Positions 14,420-22,422 of a stretch of DNA of 64,000 nucleotides are shown here, in pieces. The DNA is taken from NCBI GenBank assembly GCA_002393575.1, contig DGSN01000072.1, positions 34,109 to 98,108 of the forward strand, written 5' to 3'. This DNA is from Prevotellaceae bacterium UBA4361. GTDB taxonomy: Bacteria; Bacteroidota; Bacteroidia; Bacteroidales; Bacteroidaceae. Positions within the stretch are counted from its first letter, which is position 1, and the number at the start of each line of letters is the position of its first letter. A model generated the notes under the pieces. It made no database searches, had not been told where the DNA came from, and worked only from the letters and a program-made list of their open reading frames with translations. Made by a program: the position numbers and the translations under genes.

Positions 14420-16930
14420 CTAATACCCCATTCGTGAAGTATCTACAGCCTTGGTTTTCTTCTCCTTGAAACCACCTATGCGATAAATGGCAGTAAGAGA
14501 ATAGTTGGTGTATGGCATCCAAATACGCATGGAATAATTCTGATTACTAATACAGGAGCGAGTGTTGATGTGAGTATTCAGGATGTTTTCACCCTTAGCG
14601 ACAAGACTCCACTTTCCATCGCTGGAAGTATAACGAAAGGTGGCACTGAGTTGAAACAGAGGATCGATGTCATAGACACCTTGGATGGTCTTTGACTGAA
14701 AGAGCGGATGAAGAATGAGCTGGATATTATGCCGAGAAGAGAGTTTTGCCACAGCCATACCGCCCAACACACCCGAAAGGCAAGTACGGTTAAATGAAAG
14801 GTCAAAAAAATGGCTGCATTTGTCGTGACGATAGAAAACAGTCGTGTTGATTTGTCCGTTCAGCCAGTTGCCCAAACGATATTGTATCGAGGCTTGCAAA
14901 CCATAGTGGTTAGAATAGTCCCAGTTGATTTCCTTCATGATAACAGCCATACGGTCTGATGGTTGGTATGCCAACTGCACAAAATAGTCGGGTTCAAAGT
15001 AAGCAAAAGCCAAGAATGTGTACTTCTGCTTCAACTGCCACATCAGGTTCAGGTTGTAGCTTGAACGAGGTTTTAGGTCAGGATTACCCCAAATCTCACT
15101 ATATGCTGAAGCATAATAGATGCTGCTCATCGTACTCCAATAGGAGGGGTATTCCGACTCACTGCTAAACGAGAGGTTGAGTATATTCTTGGCATCGATG
15201 TTCCAAAGGGCATTCAACTGTGGATAAACGCGCCACTCATTCCATTTCGTAGCATGATATTGTTCGGTAGTGATGGAGGCATCAAGACTCAACGACTCGT
15301 TAACCTGCTTGTATAGTCCAACATACGCATTCAAGATACGCTCATCGTAATCCACATGCGACGTGGCATCAGACAATGGCTGGCGGTTTTCATCAAGCGT
15401 TGTCTGATAACTATTATTATTCGCTAACTGCGCTTTACCACCATAGTTAAGTTTCCAACTTTTCGACAGCGTCTGTGTTTGGTCAACGGTGAAGAGCCAC
15501 TTACCCACTTTCTGGCGACTATCCACATAGAGTTTCCTGCTGATGTCGTACAACCTACCGTTAAGGTTTTGTGTGCGAGGATTCTGATAGTTGGTATAGG
15601 AAATCCCAAGTTGCAGACCGAAGGGAGCCGAATAGTAGGCATCCACGTTGTGCAAATAGTCATGTTGGCGGGAATGCTGCGTGGACAGAGCCGTTCCTGT
15701 GGTATTGTTTGTGGAACGAGTGGAATTCCACTCACCCGTATAAGCCAAGCTCAGCCGGTGGTCATCAGCAATGGCATAATCAAGTCCGATGTGGTATTTG
15801 TGGTCAATTCCTTCACCTCGACTGTTGGTTTTGTCAACGAAAGCGATACGCTGTTCACCAAGCGGATGATTGGCATTGCGCTCCACTTGTCCGTATGCAG
15901 AACCACCAGCGAAAGCGTATGACACATCCACACCCAGCTTGTCGTGGTTGTAGATGAAACTACCACCGAAATAGCCCTTGCCATATTTGCTTTGCTGCCA
16001 ACCACTCATGAGTTGTCCCGAAAACTGATTTGTCCATGCGAAGTCTTTCGTCACAACATTGATAGCCATGCCTCGCACATGATATTTGGCTGGAGCTGCG
16101 GGCAGCACCTCGGCTTTTGCTATTTGAGAAGCAGGCATTTGCTTCAGTCGCTCAACCACCTGTTCTTCACTTAAGGTGGTCGGCTTGCCATTGATGACGA
16201 GTGTCACCGAGCGACCTGCAAACGACAAGCCGCCTTCGCCACCTGTCACACCAGGAATACGTGTCAAGGCTTCGAAGGCGTTATCAGCGGGCAGTATTTC
16301 CAATAGTTGAGGAATGTTGTAAGTCAAGTGCCCATTCTCTGCTTTCACAATCTGGCGTTCACCCCTCACCTGCACACCGTTCAGCACAATAGTATCACAT
16401 TTCAATCTGACATGACCGCCATTTCTTGAATCGAACAAAACGTATCCTGTCTTGTAGCCGACGAAGGAAATACGGGCGAGAACGGGCTGTTGCTCGCAAG
16501 GAATGACAAAAAGACCGCTCTCGTTCGACACACCACCAGTAATCAGCGTAGAGTCCTGAGGTGAGAGCAGGGCAACGTTGGCGTATGCTACGGGCTGACC
16601 TTGCTCATCGATGACGTTGCCGATGTAACGCATAGTTGTTTTTTGGGCACACTCCACAACAACCTCCTTGTTCTCAACAGTCATGCGGATGGGATAGAAG
16701 CCTATCATTTGGCGAATGGCATCGGGAACAGACTTACGGTGGATGGAAGTGGAGATACGGAAGTCCTCCAGTTCGTTGTAGAGGAAACTAATGGTGTAGT
16801 CGTCGGTCTGCTCATCCAACTGTCGCAGAGCCTCGCTGAGCGACACATTATCATACTCTTGCGTAATCTTCTGAGCCTGAATGTCTGCCAAAGCAAGACA
16901 GCAGGCAATGATGAAAAAGATGCTTCTCAT
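14420..16930 (-). CDS. STN-domain outer membrane receptor of an ECF sigma signalling system
   Basis: 836 residues. Signal peptide (FFIIACCLALADIQAQ), an STN signalling domain at about 24-92 (YDNVSLSEALRQLDEQ), a carboxypeptidase-regulatory-like domain at about 100-180 (GNVIDEQGQPVAYANVALL), a plug (IPGVTGGEGGLSFAGRSVTL), and an outer-membrane beta-barrel ending in aromatic strands. By analogy with FecA, ligand uptake would signal through STN to the anti-sigma protein encoded directly upstream (3-base gap). The ligand is unknown. The barrel resembles the outer-membrane barrel type without a SusD partner. Confidence 0.88.
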   Translation of the reverse strand: MRSIFFIIACCLALADIQAQKITQEYDNVSLSEALRQLDEQTDDYTISFLYNELEDFRISTSIHRKSVPDAIRQMIGFYPIRMTVENKEVVVECAQKTTMRYIGNVIDEQGQPVAYANVALLSPQDSTLITGGVSNESGLFVIPCEQQPVLARISFVGYKTGYVLFDSRNGGHVRLKCDTIVLNGVQVRGERQIVKAENGHLTYNIPQLLEILPADNAFEALTRIPGVTGGEGGLSFAGRSVTLVINGKPTTLSEEQVVERLKQMPASQIAKAEVLPAAPAKYHVRGMAINVVTKDFAWTNQFSGQLMSGWQQSKYGKGYFGGSFIYNHDKLGVDVSYAFAGGSAYGQVERNANHPLGEQRIAFVDKTNSRGEGIDHKYHIGLDYAIADDHRLSLAYTGEWNSTRSTNNTTGTALSTQHSRQHDYLHNVDAYYSAPFGLQLGISYTNYQNPRTQNLNGRLYDISRKLYVDSRQKVGKWLFTVDQTQTLSKSWKLNYGGKAQLANNNSYQTTLDENRQPLSDATSHVDYDERILNAYVGLYKQVNESLSLDASITTEQYHATKWNEWRVYPQLNALWNIDAKNILNLSFSSESEYPSYWSTMSSIYYASAYSEIWGNPDLKPRSSYNLNLMWQLKQKYTFLAFAYFEPDYFVQLAYQPSDRMAVIMKEINWDYSNHYGLQASIQYRLGNWLNGQINTTVFYRHDKCSHFFDLSFNRTCLSGVLGGMAVAKLSSRHNIQLILHPLFQSKTIQGVYDIDPLFQLSATFRYTSSDGKWSLVAKGENILNTHINTRSCISNQNYSMRIWMPYTNYSLTAIYRIGGFKEKKTKAVDTSRMGY

Positions 16931-16933
16931 GGC

Positions 16934-17638
16934 CTACTCCACTACTATCATGTCGTCCTTCAAATCGATGGTGATGCTCTCAAAGAGGTTCAGCCTATGC
17001 AACGTGACTTCAAGTCCTTCATTCGGTTTCCACACAAAATAGAAACGGAGCTGACGTGCATCAACGTTGTGGAAATCCACCCCTTTTCGGTATTGAGTCG
17101 CTATCTGAACCAACATCTTTTCCAATGGCACATTGTCGAACACGATGGACTGTGCCGTTGTCACGGTGTCAGACTTGAGTGTATCTGTCGGCAAAATATC
17201 GTTTGGATGGGAAGACACATGCTGTTCCGTCTGAACTGCCTGTCGATTGATACTCGACAAACGCACAATGTGGATGGCAGCAAAAGCCAAGCTGGCAGTT
17301 ACCAATACACCAACAAAACTGGCGACAAACTTATCAGGGAAAAGTCCCGTTATGCCTTTGATGAAAGAAGTCTTAGCCCCAGGCTCTTTTTCCCTGCCGA
17401 TAGCGTCCAGTTCCTCAGTGTGATTTACACTGAATTTTCGCCATTCCTCTTCCACGGGGATGATCTCTTCATCTGCCTCCTGCTTCACAAAGGCTTGCTT
17501 CGTCAGAGCCAGCTGTTTCCACAGTTCTGCCAATTCAGAGTCATCTCCCAGCAACTGCTGAAGTTGCTCATCTGAATATCGTTCAGGATGTTCCTGCATC
17601 GAAAGCAGGATTCGCATACATTCTTCGTGTTCCATCAT
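16934..17638 (-). CDS. FecR-type anti-sigma factor with C-terminal DUF4974-like domain
   Basis: 234 residues. The N-terminal cytoplasmic part is acidic and helical, a single membrane segment lies at about 105-120 (FVASFVGVLVTASLAFAAI), and the periplasmic part ends in a DUF4974/STN-like domain (FDNVPLEKMLVQIATQYR ... DLKDDMIVVE). The central FecR beta domain usually found between the membrane helix and DUF4974 is absent, so this is a shortened form. It sits two bases after the sigma gene and three before the receptor, which supports a sigma / anti-sigma / receptor relay. Confidence 0.8.
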   Translation of the reverse strand: MMEHEECMRILLSMQEHPERYSDEQLQQLLGDDSELAELWKQLALTKQAFVKQEADEEIIPVEEEWRKFSVNHTEELDAIGREKEPGAKTSFIKGITGLFPDKFVASFVGVLVTASLAFAAIHIVRLSSINRQAVQTEQHVSSHPNDILPTDTLKSDTVTTAQSIVFDNVPLEKMLVQIATQYRKGVDFHNVDARQLRFYFVWKPNEGLEVTLHRLNLFESITIDLKDDMIVVE

Positions 17639-17640
17639 CG

Positions 17641-18135
17641 TTATCGTTTTACTATTTCTGATTTGAAATGCTCTCTGATTCGTTGTAGCGACTGCGACAG
17701 ATGATGATAAACCGTCACTTTGCTCACACCCACAGCCTGCGCCACTTCCTCATAACTCATCTCACGCAGAAATCGCAGTCTGAAAATCTGCCGGCTGAGT
17801 GGAGACAATTCCCTTTCGACGAACTGTATCAATCGTTCCAAACGGTCGTCGTCATTCATGCAGTAGGTGGAGTTCTGCATCGATTCCTGCAAGAAGAGTC
17901 TTTCCACCCGTTCCCTCACAGATTGATGACTCAGCACATCGCAACAACGGTTTCGCACAGCAGTCATGAGGTAACCCTCTACCTTGTCTTCTGCTGGCAT
18001 CTGACCGCGATGCAGCAGTTGGGCGAAGACATCGCTTACCACGTCTTTACTCTCCTGTGAATCATATAGCATCACCCTTGCCAGACGATACATCTGTGCA
18101 TAATGCCGGCGGTATATCTTTTCAAATTCAGTCAT
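17641..18135 (-). CDS. ECF RNA polymerase sigma factor
   Basis: 164 residues with region 2 (YRRHYAQMYRLARVMLYDSQESKDVVSDVFAQLL) and region 4 (LSPLSRQIFRLRFLREMSYEEVAQAVGVSKVTVYHHLSQSLQRIREHF). No N-terminal extension. It heads a three-gene operon with the anti-sigma and STN receptor and probably activates that operon and unlinked targets. Confidence 0.92.
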   Translation of the reverse strand: MTEFEKIYRRHYAQMYRLARVMLYDSQESKDVVSDVFAQLLHRGQMPAEDKVEGYLMTAVRNRCCDVLSHQSVRERVERLFLQESMQNSTYCMNDDDRLERLIQFVERELSPLSRQIFRLRFLREMSYEEVAQAVGVSKVTVYHHLSQSLQRIREHFKSEIVKR

Positions 18136-18208
18136 ACACTTACAAGGACGATTGAGAGAAACGAAAAACTAAGCAAAACGATTATTTTTTTCGAGCATAA
18201 TAAAATGG

Positions 18209-18287
18209 CGAACGCTCGTCGAGGGTGCGACGAGCGTTCGATGATGCGATGACGAACGCTCGTAGAAACGTTAACGAACGCTCGTTG
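18209..18287. repeat. R11 cluster with a perfect 13-bp hairpin
   Basis: CGAACGCTCGTCG (18209-18221) and its exact reverse complement (18228-18240) flank a 6-base loop; two further ACGAACGCTCGT units follow at about 18252 and 18275. It lies between the MFS stop (18307) and the sigma gene start (18135), both on the minus strand. There is no T run, so a terminator role is unsure. Confidence 0.7.
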
Positions 18288-18306
18288 ATGGAGTGTGTCC
18301 CCAATC

Positions 18307-19671
18307 TTATTTTTCCTCGATGATATTCACGCAGAGTGCTCCTGCAATGAGGAGTATGCCAGCGAGGACGAGCATGAGCACTTCGGGTGCCAATTCGCCC
18401 GTGCGGGTGAAGGCGCTCAGTACGAGTCCTCCGAGGGAGGCTGCCACGATTTGCGGAATGCAGATGGTGCCGTTGAAGAGTCCGAGGTAGGTGCCTACGT
18501 GTCCTCCCTTGAGTGAGTTGGTGAGGATGGTGAATGGGAGTGCAAGCATGGCTGCCCAAGCACATCCGATGAGGAGGAAGGAGACGAAGAGCGCGTACTG
18601 GTTGTGGAGGAAATAGATGGAGATGAACCCGATGCCTCCGAGCAGGAGACTGAGGCTGTAGATGAGTTTGCGGTTCTTGAAGAGCGGAATGACGATGGCC
18701 CAGAGGACGGAACCGATGGCTTGTACGGCAAAGAGGATGCCTACCCAGTTGGCTGCTTCCTGGTACTGGGTGGATTTCACGTCGAGGACTACGCGTGTGG
18801 TGCCATCTACGATGCGTTCGACAGTGGGTGCGTCGAAGGCACTGTGGGCGATGGTGCCGTTGGTGTAGGTCCACATGAACATGAAGGCTGCCCAGCAGAA
18901 GAACTGCACGAGTCCGACGGTCCAGAAGGTCGTTGGTGCTTTCAGCAGCAGCTGGAACATGTTGGGCGAGTTCTTGGCATCTGCCTTTTCTTCTTCGCTG
19001 ATGGGGTGGTACTCGTTGTAGAGTTCAGGTGGATATTCCTTCACCTTTGCGGTGGTGTAGAAGACGCAAAGGATGAGGATGGCTGCTCCGATGTAGAAGG
19101 AATAGATGACGGAATCGGGGATGACTCCTTCGGGTGCCGTGTTGCTGATGCCGATGGCTGCGAAGATGAATGGGAAGAGATAACCGACGAGGCTGCCTGC
19201 ATTGCAGAGGAAGGACTGGATGCTGTAGGCGAGTCCTTTCTGCTTCTCGTTGACCATGTCGCCGACCATCATCTTGAATGGCTGCATGGCCACGTTGATG
19301 GAGGTGTCGAGGAACATGAGGGAGACGAGTCCGAAGACCATTGCCGTAGCTACGGACATGCCGAAGGAACCAGCGTTGGGCAGAAGGCACATGACGAGGA
19401 CGGCGACAAGGGCTCCGACGAAGAGGTAAGGAATGCGGCGGCCGAAGCGTGTCCACGTGCGGTCGGAGAGGGAGCCGATGATGGGCTGCACGATGATGCC
19501 CATGAGTGGTGGGAGAATCCAGAAGTAGCTGAGGCTGTGGGGGTCGGCTCCGAGGGTGGAGAAGATGCGGCTGATGTTGGCGCTCTGGAGTGCGTATGCT
19601 ATCTGCACGCCAAAGAATCCGAAACTGATGTTCCAGAGTTTCCAGAATGATTGGTCGGGGATTTGTTTCAT
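18307..19671 (-). CDS. MFS sugar transporter (GPH/SLC45-like, probably maltose or maltodextrin)
   Basis: 454 residues from MKQIPDQSFW at 19671, with about 12 hydrophobic segments. Seen: the cation-symporter signature SLSDRTWTRFGRRIPY after the second helix, and ILPPLMGIIVQPIIG. This resembles the MFS carriers that replace ABC uptake of maltose in Bacteroidetes. Its place directly after the amylase gene on the same strand suggests it imports starch breakdown products across the inner membrane. Substrate is inference from context. Confidence 0.82.
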   Translation of the reverse strand: MKQIPDQSFWKLWNISFGFFGVQIAYALQSANISRIFSTLGADPHSLSYFWILPPLMGIIVQPIIGSLSDRTWTRFGRRIPYLFVGALVAVLVMCLLPNAGSFGMSVATAMVFGLVSLMFLDTSINVAMQPFKMMVGDMVNEKQKGLAYSIQSFLCNAGSLVGYLFPFIFAAIGISNTAPEGVIPDSVIYSFYIGAAILILCVFYTTAKVKEYPPELYNEYHPISEEEKADAKNSPNMFQLLLKAPTTFWTVGLVQFFCWAAFMFMWTYTNGTIAHSAFDAPTVERIVDGTTRVVLDVKSTQYQEAANWVGILFAVQAIGSVLWAIVIPLFKNRKLIYSLSLLLGGIGFISIYFLHNQYALFVSFLLIGCAWAAMLALPFTILTNSLKGGHVGTYLGLFNGTICIPQIVAASLGGLVLSAFTRTGELAPEVLMLVLAGILLIAGALCVNIIEEK

Positions 19672-19678
19672 AAAAATC

Positions 19679-19872
19679 GGACCCACCCCTCACCCTCACT
19701 CCATAACCTTAACCCTAACCTTAACCTTAATTTTCCATCCGGATGGCAGTTATCGTTATGGTTATCGTTATCGTTGATAACCTTAACCCTAACCTTAACC
19801 TTAATTTTCCATCCGGATGGCAGTTATCGTTATGGTTATCGTTATCGTTGATATGGGTGAGGGAGGGGGTGG
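19679..19872. repeat. R5 arms enclosing two tandem 74-bp R6 units
   Basis: The outer arms GACCCACCCCTCACCC and GGGTGAGGGAGGGGGTGG are R5. Inside are two identical 74-bp R6 units (19703-19776 and 19777-19850), each with a CCATCCGGATGG core (19735 and 19809). A third identical unit is at 21707-21780, in the start of the amylase gene. Confidence 0.9.
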
Positions 19873-19880
19873 TTACTTAT

Positions 19881-21839
19881 TTAATGATTAATGTTTATTT
19901 TCTTCGTTTGATTGCCTTGACGCAGTATATAAATGCCAGGGTGAGTAGGAGCAGAGACAGGACGACCATCCAGGGTGAAGTATTGCCTGGGAGCGGTGGG
20001 GTCGTCGGAGGTAATGTCGGCAATGGCGGATGCTTGGTCTTCTTCGACGATGTACTTGCCTCCGGTCTGTGTGGAACGGATGACGAAGTACTTGTCTTCG
20101 CTCACTTGGGTGACATCGACGGTCTGCGGACTGCCAGTGTTGGTGGAGAAGACGACGTTGACGTAGTAGTCGGCTGAGTTGATGTTGAAGGTTTGGTAGT
20201 ACCATGTGTAGCCATTCACTTCGCGGGTGGCGGTGATTTGCTTGCCTGGCCAGTTGCCGTTGAGCTGGGAATTGCCGTTGCTGTCCCAGATATAGAAGTT
20301 CATGCGGTTCCAGTTGAGTTCGTCGCGCACGTAGATGGTGGCGGTGTGCGGCTGGAAGTCGCCTTGCTCGGCTTCGTACTCGGCTTGTATGCGCTGCTCG
20401 ATGGTGTTCCATTCGGGCACGAGTGCGTCGGAGATGTAGTAGCAATAGTCGGTGCCTGAGAGGATGCGAGTGTAGCCCGATGGTGCCTGGTAGGCTGATG
20501 GTGTCTTTCCGACTACGCAGATGAGTGTGCCGCGCGTGCCTTGTGTGGCAACGGCATAATAGAGCTGCTGGGAGGCTTTCTGCTCGTAGGTACTCTGGTT
20601 GGTGATGCCAGCGAGTTTGCGTGCTGCAATCATGCGCTTGAGTGGGTACTTCTGTGCCTGCCAGTGCTTGAGGAAGACGCAGGGTGTGCCTGGCATGGCG
20701 AGCATGAAGGCGTTGGCTGCGAGGGTGTCTGCCTTGAGTGGGTCTTGCTCGCTGCCTGAGCGTCGCTCAGTGTCGTGGTTCTCGACGAAGGTGACGGCAT
20801 AACGCTGATAGTCGTGCTGGTAGATGAGGGGATAGCCCGCTGCATCGGAGCTGTTGCCAGCGAGGAGTCGCCAGTTGTTCTGATGGACGGCATCGCGCAC
20901 TCGGTAGCGGAACTGGAAGTCGAAGGCTGCCGACTGGATAGTGCCATCGACCTTGGTGCCGTTAATCCAATTCTTGATGGTCGTGGAACCATCCCAACAC
21001 TCGCCGACTGAGAACTGAGGATGAGCCGTGGCGTTGTATTCGCCTGTGAAGGTGGCGCTGTAGCCTTTCACCATGTCGTAGCGGAACCCCGTGTAGCCAA
21101 GGTCGTTGAGCAGATAGTCAAGATATGCCTTCACACACTTGTTCACATTCTCCGACTTGTGGTCGAGGTCGCGCATACCGCTCCATCCTTCGCCTGTGTC
21201 GTTGTTGGACGAAAGGGTGTAGCCGTTGGTGGTTGCCCAGTTGAGGGTGGCTCCGCCGTCGTCGTTGCGGACGATGTCGGTGGATTGCATCTGGTAGGTG
21301 TTGCCTTTGTAGGTTTCGCTTGGGAAATCGACCCAGTTGGAGACGTTGGAACGATGGTTGATGACTACGTCGGCAATAACTCCAAGTCCTTTCGACTTGA
21401 AGGTGGAAATCATGCTGCGCAGTTCGGCCTCTGTGCCAAAGGAGCTGTGCTGGTCGAAATAGTAAAGGGGTGCGTAGCCCATGTTGTTTCCGCTGCCGCA
21501 GTAGCCGGACTGTGGAATCCAGATGAGGTCGAAGTATGTGGCGAGTTCATCAGCTTGCTTTTCGAGCTTGGTCCAGCGTGTGTCGGAGAAACTGTCCCAA
21601 TAGAAGCCTTGCAGCATCACGCCCGAATAGTCGGATGGCCATCCTTGTGCGAAGCATGTGAAAGGGAAAAATAGAAATAGAAGACCCACCCCCAGCCCCT
21701 CTCTCCATAACCTTAACCCTAACCTTAACCTTAATTTTCCATCCGGATGGCAGTTATCGTTATGGTTATCGTTATCGTTGATATGGGCGAGGGGAGTAGA
21801 TACTCTGCTTATCAATTTGCTTAATATATAATTCTTCAT
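19881..21839 (-). CDS. Extracellular GH13 alpha-amylase with starch-binding module and T9SS tail
   Basis: 652 residues. The GH13 barrel runs from about 68 to 440, with VIADVVINHR, nucleophile GFRYDMVKG (Asp255), acid/base VGECWDG (Glu280) and FVENHDTE (Asp356). A beta module at about 505-600 (VRDELNWNRMNFYIWDSNG) resembles CBM25/26-type starch-binding domains. The end (YFTLDGRPVSAP ... PGIYILRQGNQTKK) looks like a type A T9SS sorting domain. There is no lipobox, unlike SusG. Residues 1-57 are unusual: codons 20-45 come from an R6 unit and the hydrophobic core GLGVGLLFLFFPFTCF is partly encoded by R5. The start at 21839 is the only ATG giving a signal peptide. Confidence 0.88.
   Translation of the reverse strand: MKNYILSKLISRVSTPLAHINDNDNHNDNCHPDGKLRLRLGLRLWREGLGVGLLFLFFPFTCFAQGWPSDYSGVMLQGFYWDSFSDTRWTKLEKQADELATYFDLIWIPQSGYCGSGNNMGYAPLYYFDQHSSFGTEAELRSMISTFKSKGLGVIADVVINHRSNVSNWVDFPSETYKGNTYQMQSTDIVRNDDGGATLNWATTNGYTLSSNNDTGEGWSGMRDLDHKSENVNKCVKAYLDYLLNDLGYTGFRYDMVKGYSATFTGEYNATAHPQFSVGECWDGSTTIKNWINGTKVDGTIQSAAFDFQFRYRVRDAVHQNNWRLLAGNSSDAAGYPLIYQHDYQRYAVTFVENHDTERRSGSEQDPLKADTLAANAFMLAMPGTPCVFLKHWQAQKYPLKRMIAARKLAGITNQSTYEQKASQQLYYAVATQGTRGTLICVVGKTPSAYQAPSGYTRILSGTDYCYYISDALVPEWNTIEQRIQAEYEAEQGDFQPHTATIYVRDELNWNRMNFYIWDSNGNSQLNGNWPGKQITATREVNGYTWYYQTFNINSADYYVNVVFSTNTGSPQTVDVTQVSEDKYFVIRSTQTGGKYIVEEDQASAIADITSDDPTAPRQYFTLDGRPVSAPTHPGIYILRQGNQTKKININH
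21681..21800. repeat. R5 enclosing one R6 unit, inside the amylase coding region
   Basis: R5 arms (GACCCACCCCCAGCCCCTCT and GGGCGAGGGGAGTAG) surround a 74-bp R6 unit at 21707-21780 with core CCATCCGGATGG at 21739-21750. The reading frame stays open through the whole element. Confidence 0.9.
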
Positions 21840-21892
21840 AATTATTAATCAGGGATTTTAAGGATTTTTTAGGATAAGACCCATCCCAGTAA

Positions 21893-22059
21893 CTATTCAG
21901 CGAATAATATTAAGAAGTGCCCTTTCGGGCAGAAATCCAACAAATCTATTCAAAATCTGTCAAATCTTTAAAATTTTTGCCATAAGGATTTGTTTGATTT
22001 GCTTAAGATTTGATAGATTTCTCGCCGTAGGCGACTCAAAAAGATGATTCGCTGAATAG
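21893..22059. repeat. R12, 167-bp palindromic element inserted in an R5 element
   Basis: Ends CTATTCAGCGAAT and ATTCGCTGAATAG are perfect inverted repeats; the inside contains further inverted arms (CAAATCTATTCAAAATC against GATTTGCTTAAGATTTG) and short GCCCTTTCGGGC and CGCCGTAGGCG hairpins. R5 halves GACCCATCCCA (from 21879) and GGGACCCACCCCAACCC (from 22059) flank it. The 583-base spacer 21840-22422 has no gene and is almost wholly nested repeats: R9, R5 with R12, R2, R3 and R1. Confidence 0.75.
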
Positions 22060-22106
22060 GGACCCACCCCAACCCTACCTGTGAGGGAGGGAGAAGCCAT
22101 CCTGCG

Positions 22107-22270
22107 CTTAAGTGAAAAGTGAAAAACGAAAAGCCTAAATTAAGTACAAAGGACAAAGGACAATGTACGGGCTTGAAATTTGTACTTTGTAAATTGTTCT
22201 TTGTACTTCTCTTCACGCTTCACGCTCCACGCTTCACGTTGAAAAGTGAAAAGTGAAAAAACAAAAACGA
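22107..22270. repeat. R2/R3 composite repeat
   Basis: AAGTGAAAAGTGAAA arms, an R3 stretch (AAGTACAAAGGACAAAGGAC ... TTTGTACTT) and TTCACGCTTCACG form a nested palindrome. Confidence 0.75.
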
Positions 22271-22279
22271 AAAATGAAG

Positions 22280-22407
22280 AATGAAGAACTTTAGAAAGTA
22301 CAAAGGACAAAGAACAAAGTACAACGTGGAAACTGTGATAAGTACAAAGAAGTACATCCACGTTGTACCTTGTAAATTGTACTTTGTACTTAATGGAGGT
22401 TCTTCAT
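22280..22407. repeat. R3 element, inverted near-identical copy of 4658-4785
   Basis: It has the same 128-bp length as the copy at 4658 but is in the opposite orientation; the two differ by one internal base and in the last about 15 bases. It lies just after the susF stop, in the 3' region of the sus operon. Confidence 0.85.
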
Positions 22408-22422
22408 TCTTCATTATTTAAA

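Noticed and set aside
18604..19650. 348-codon open frame antisense to the MFS transporter
   Set aside because: Asp/Glu/Gly-rich shadow of a hydrophobic protein; the real gene has all MFS features.
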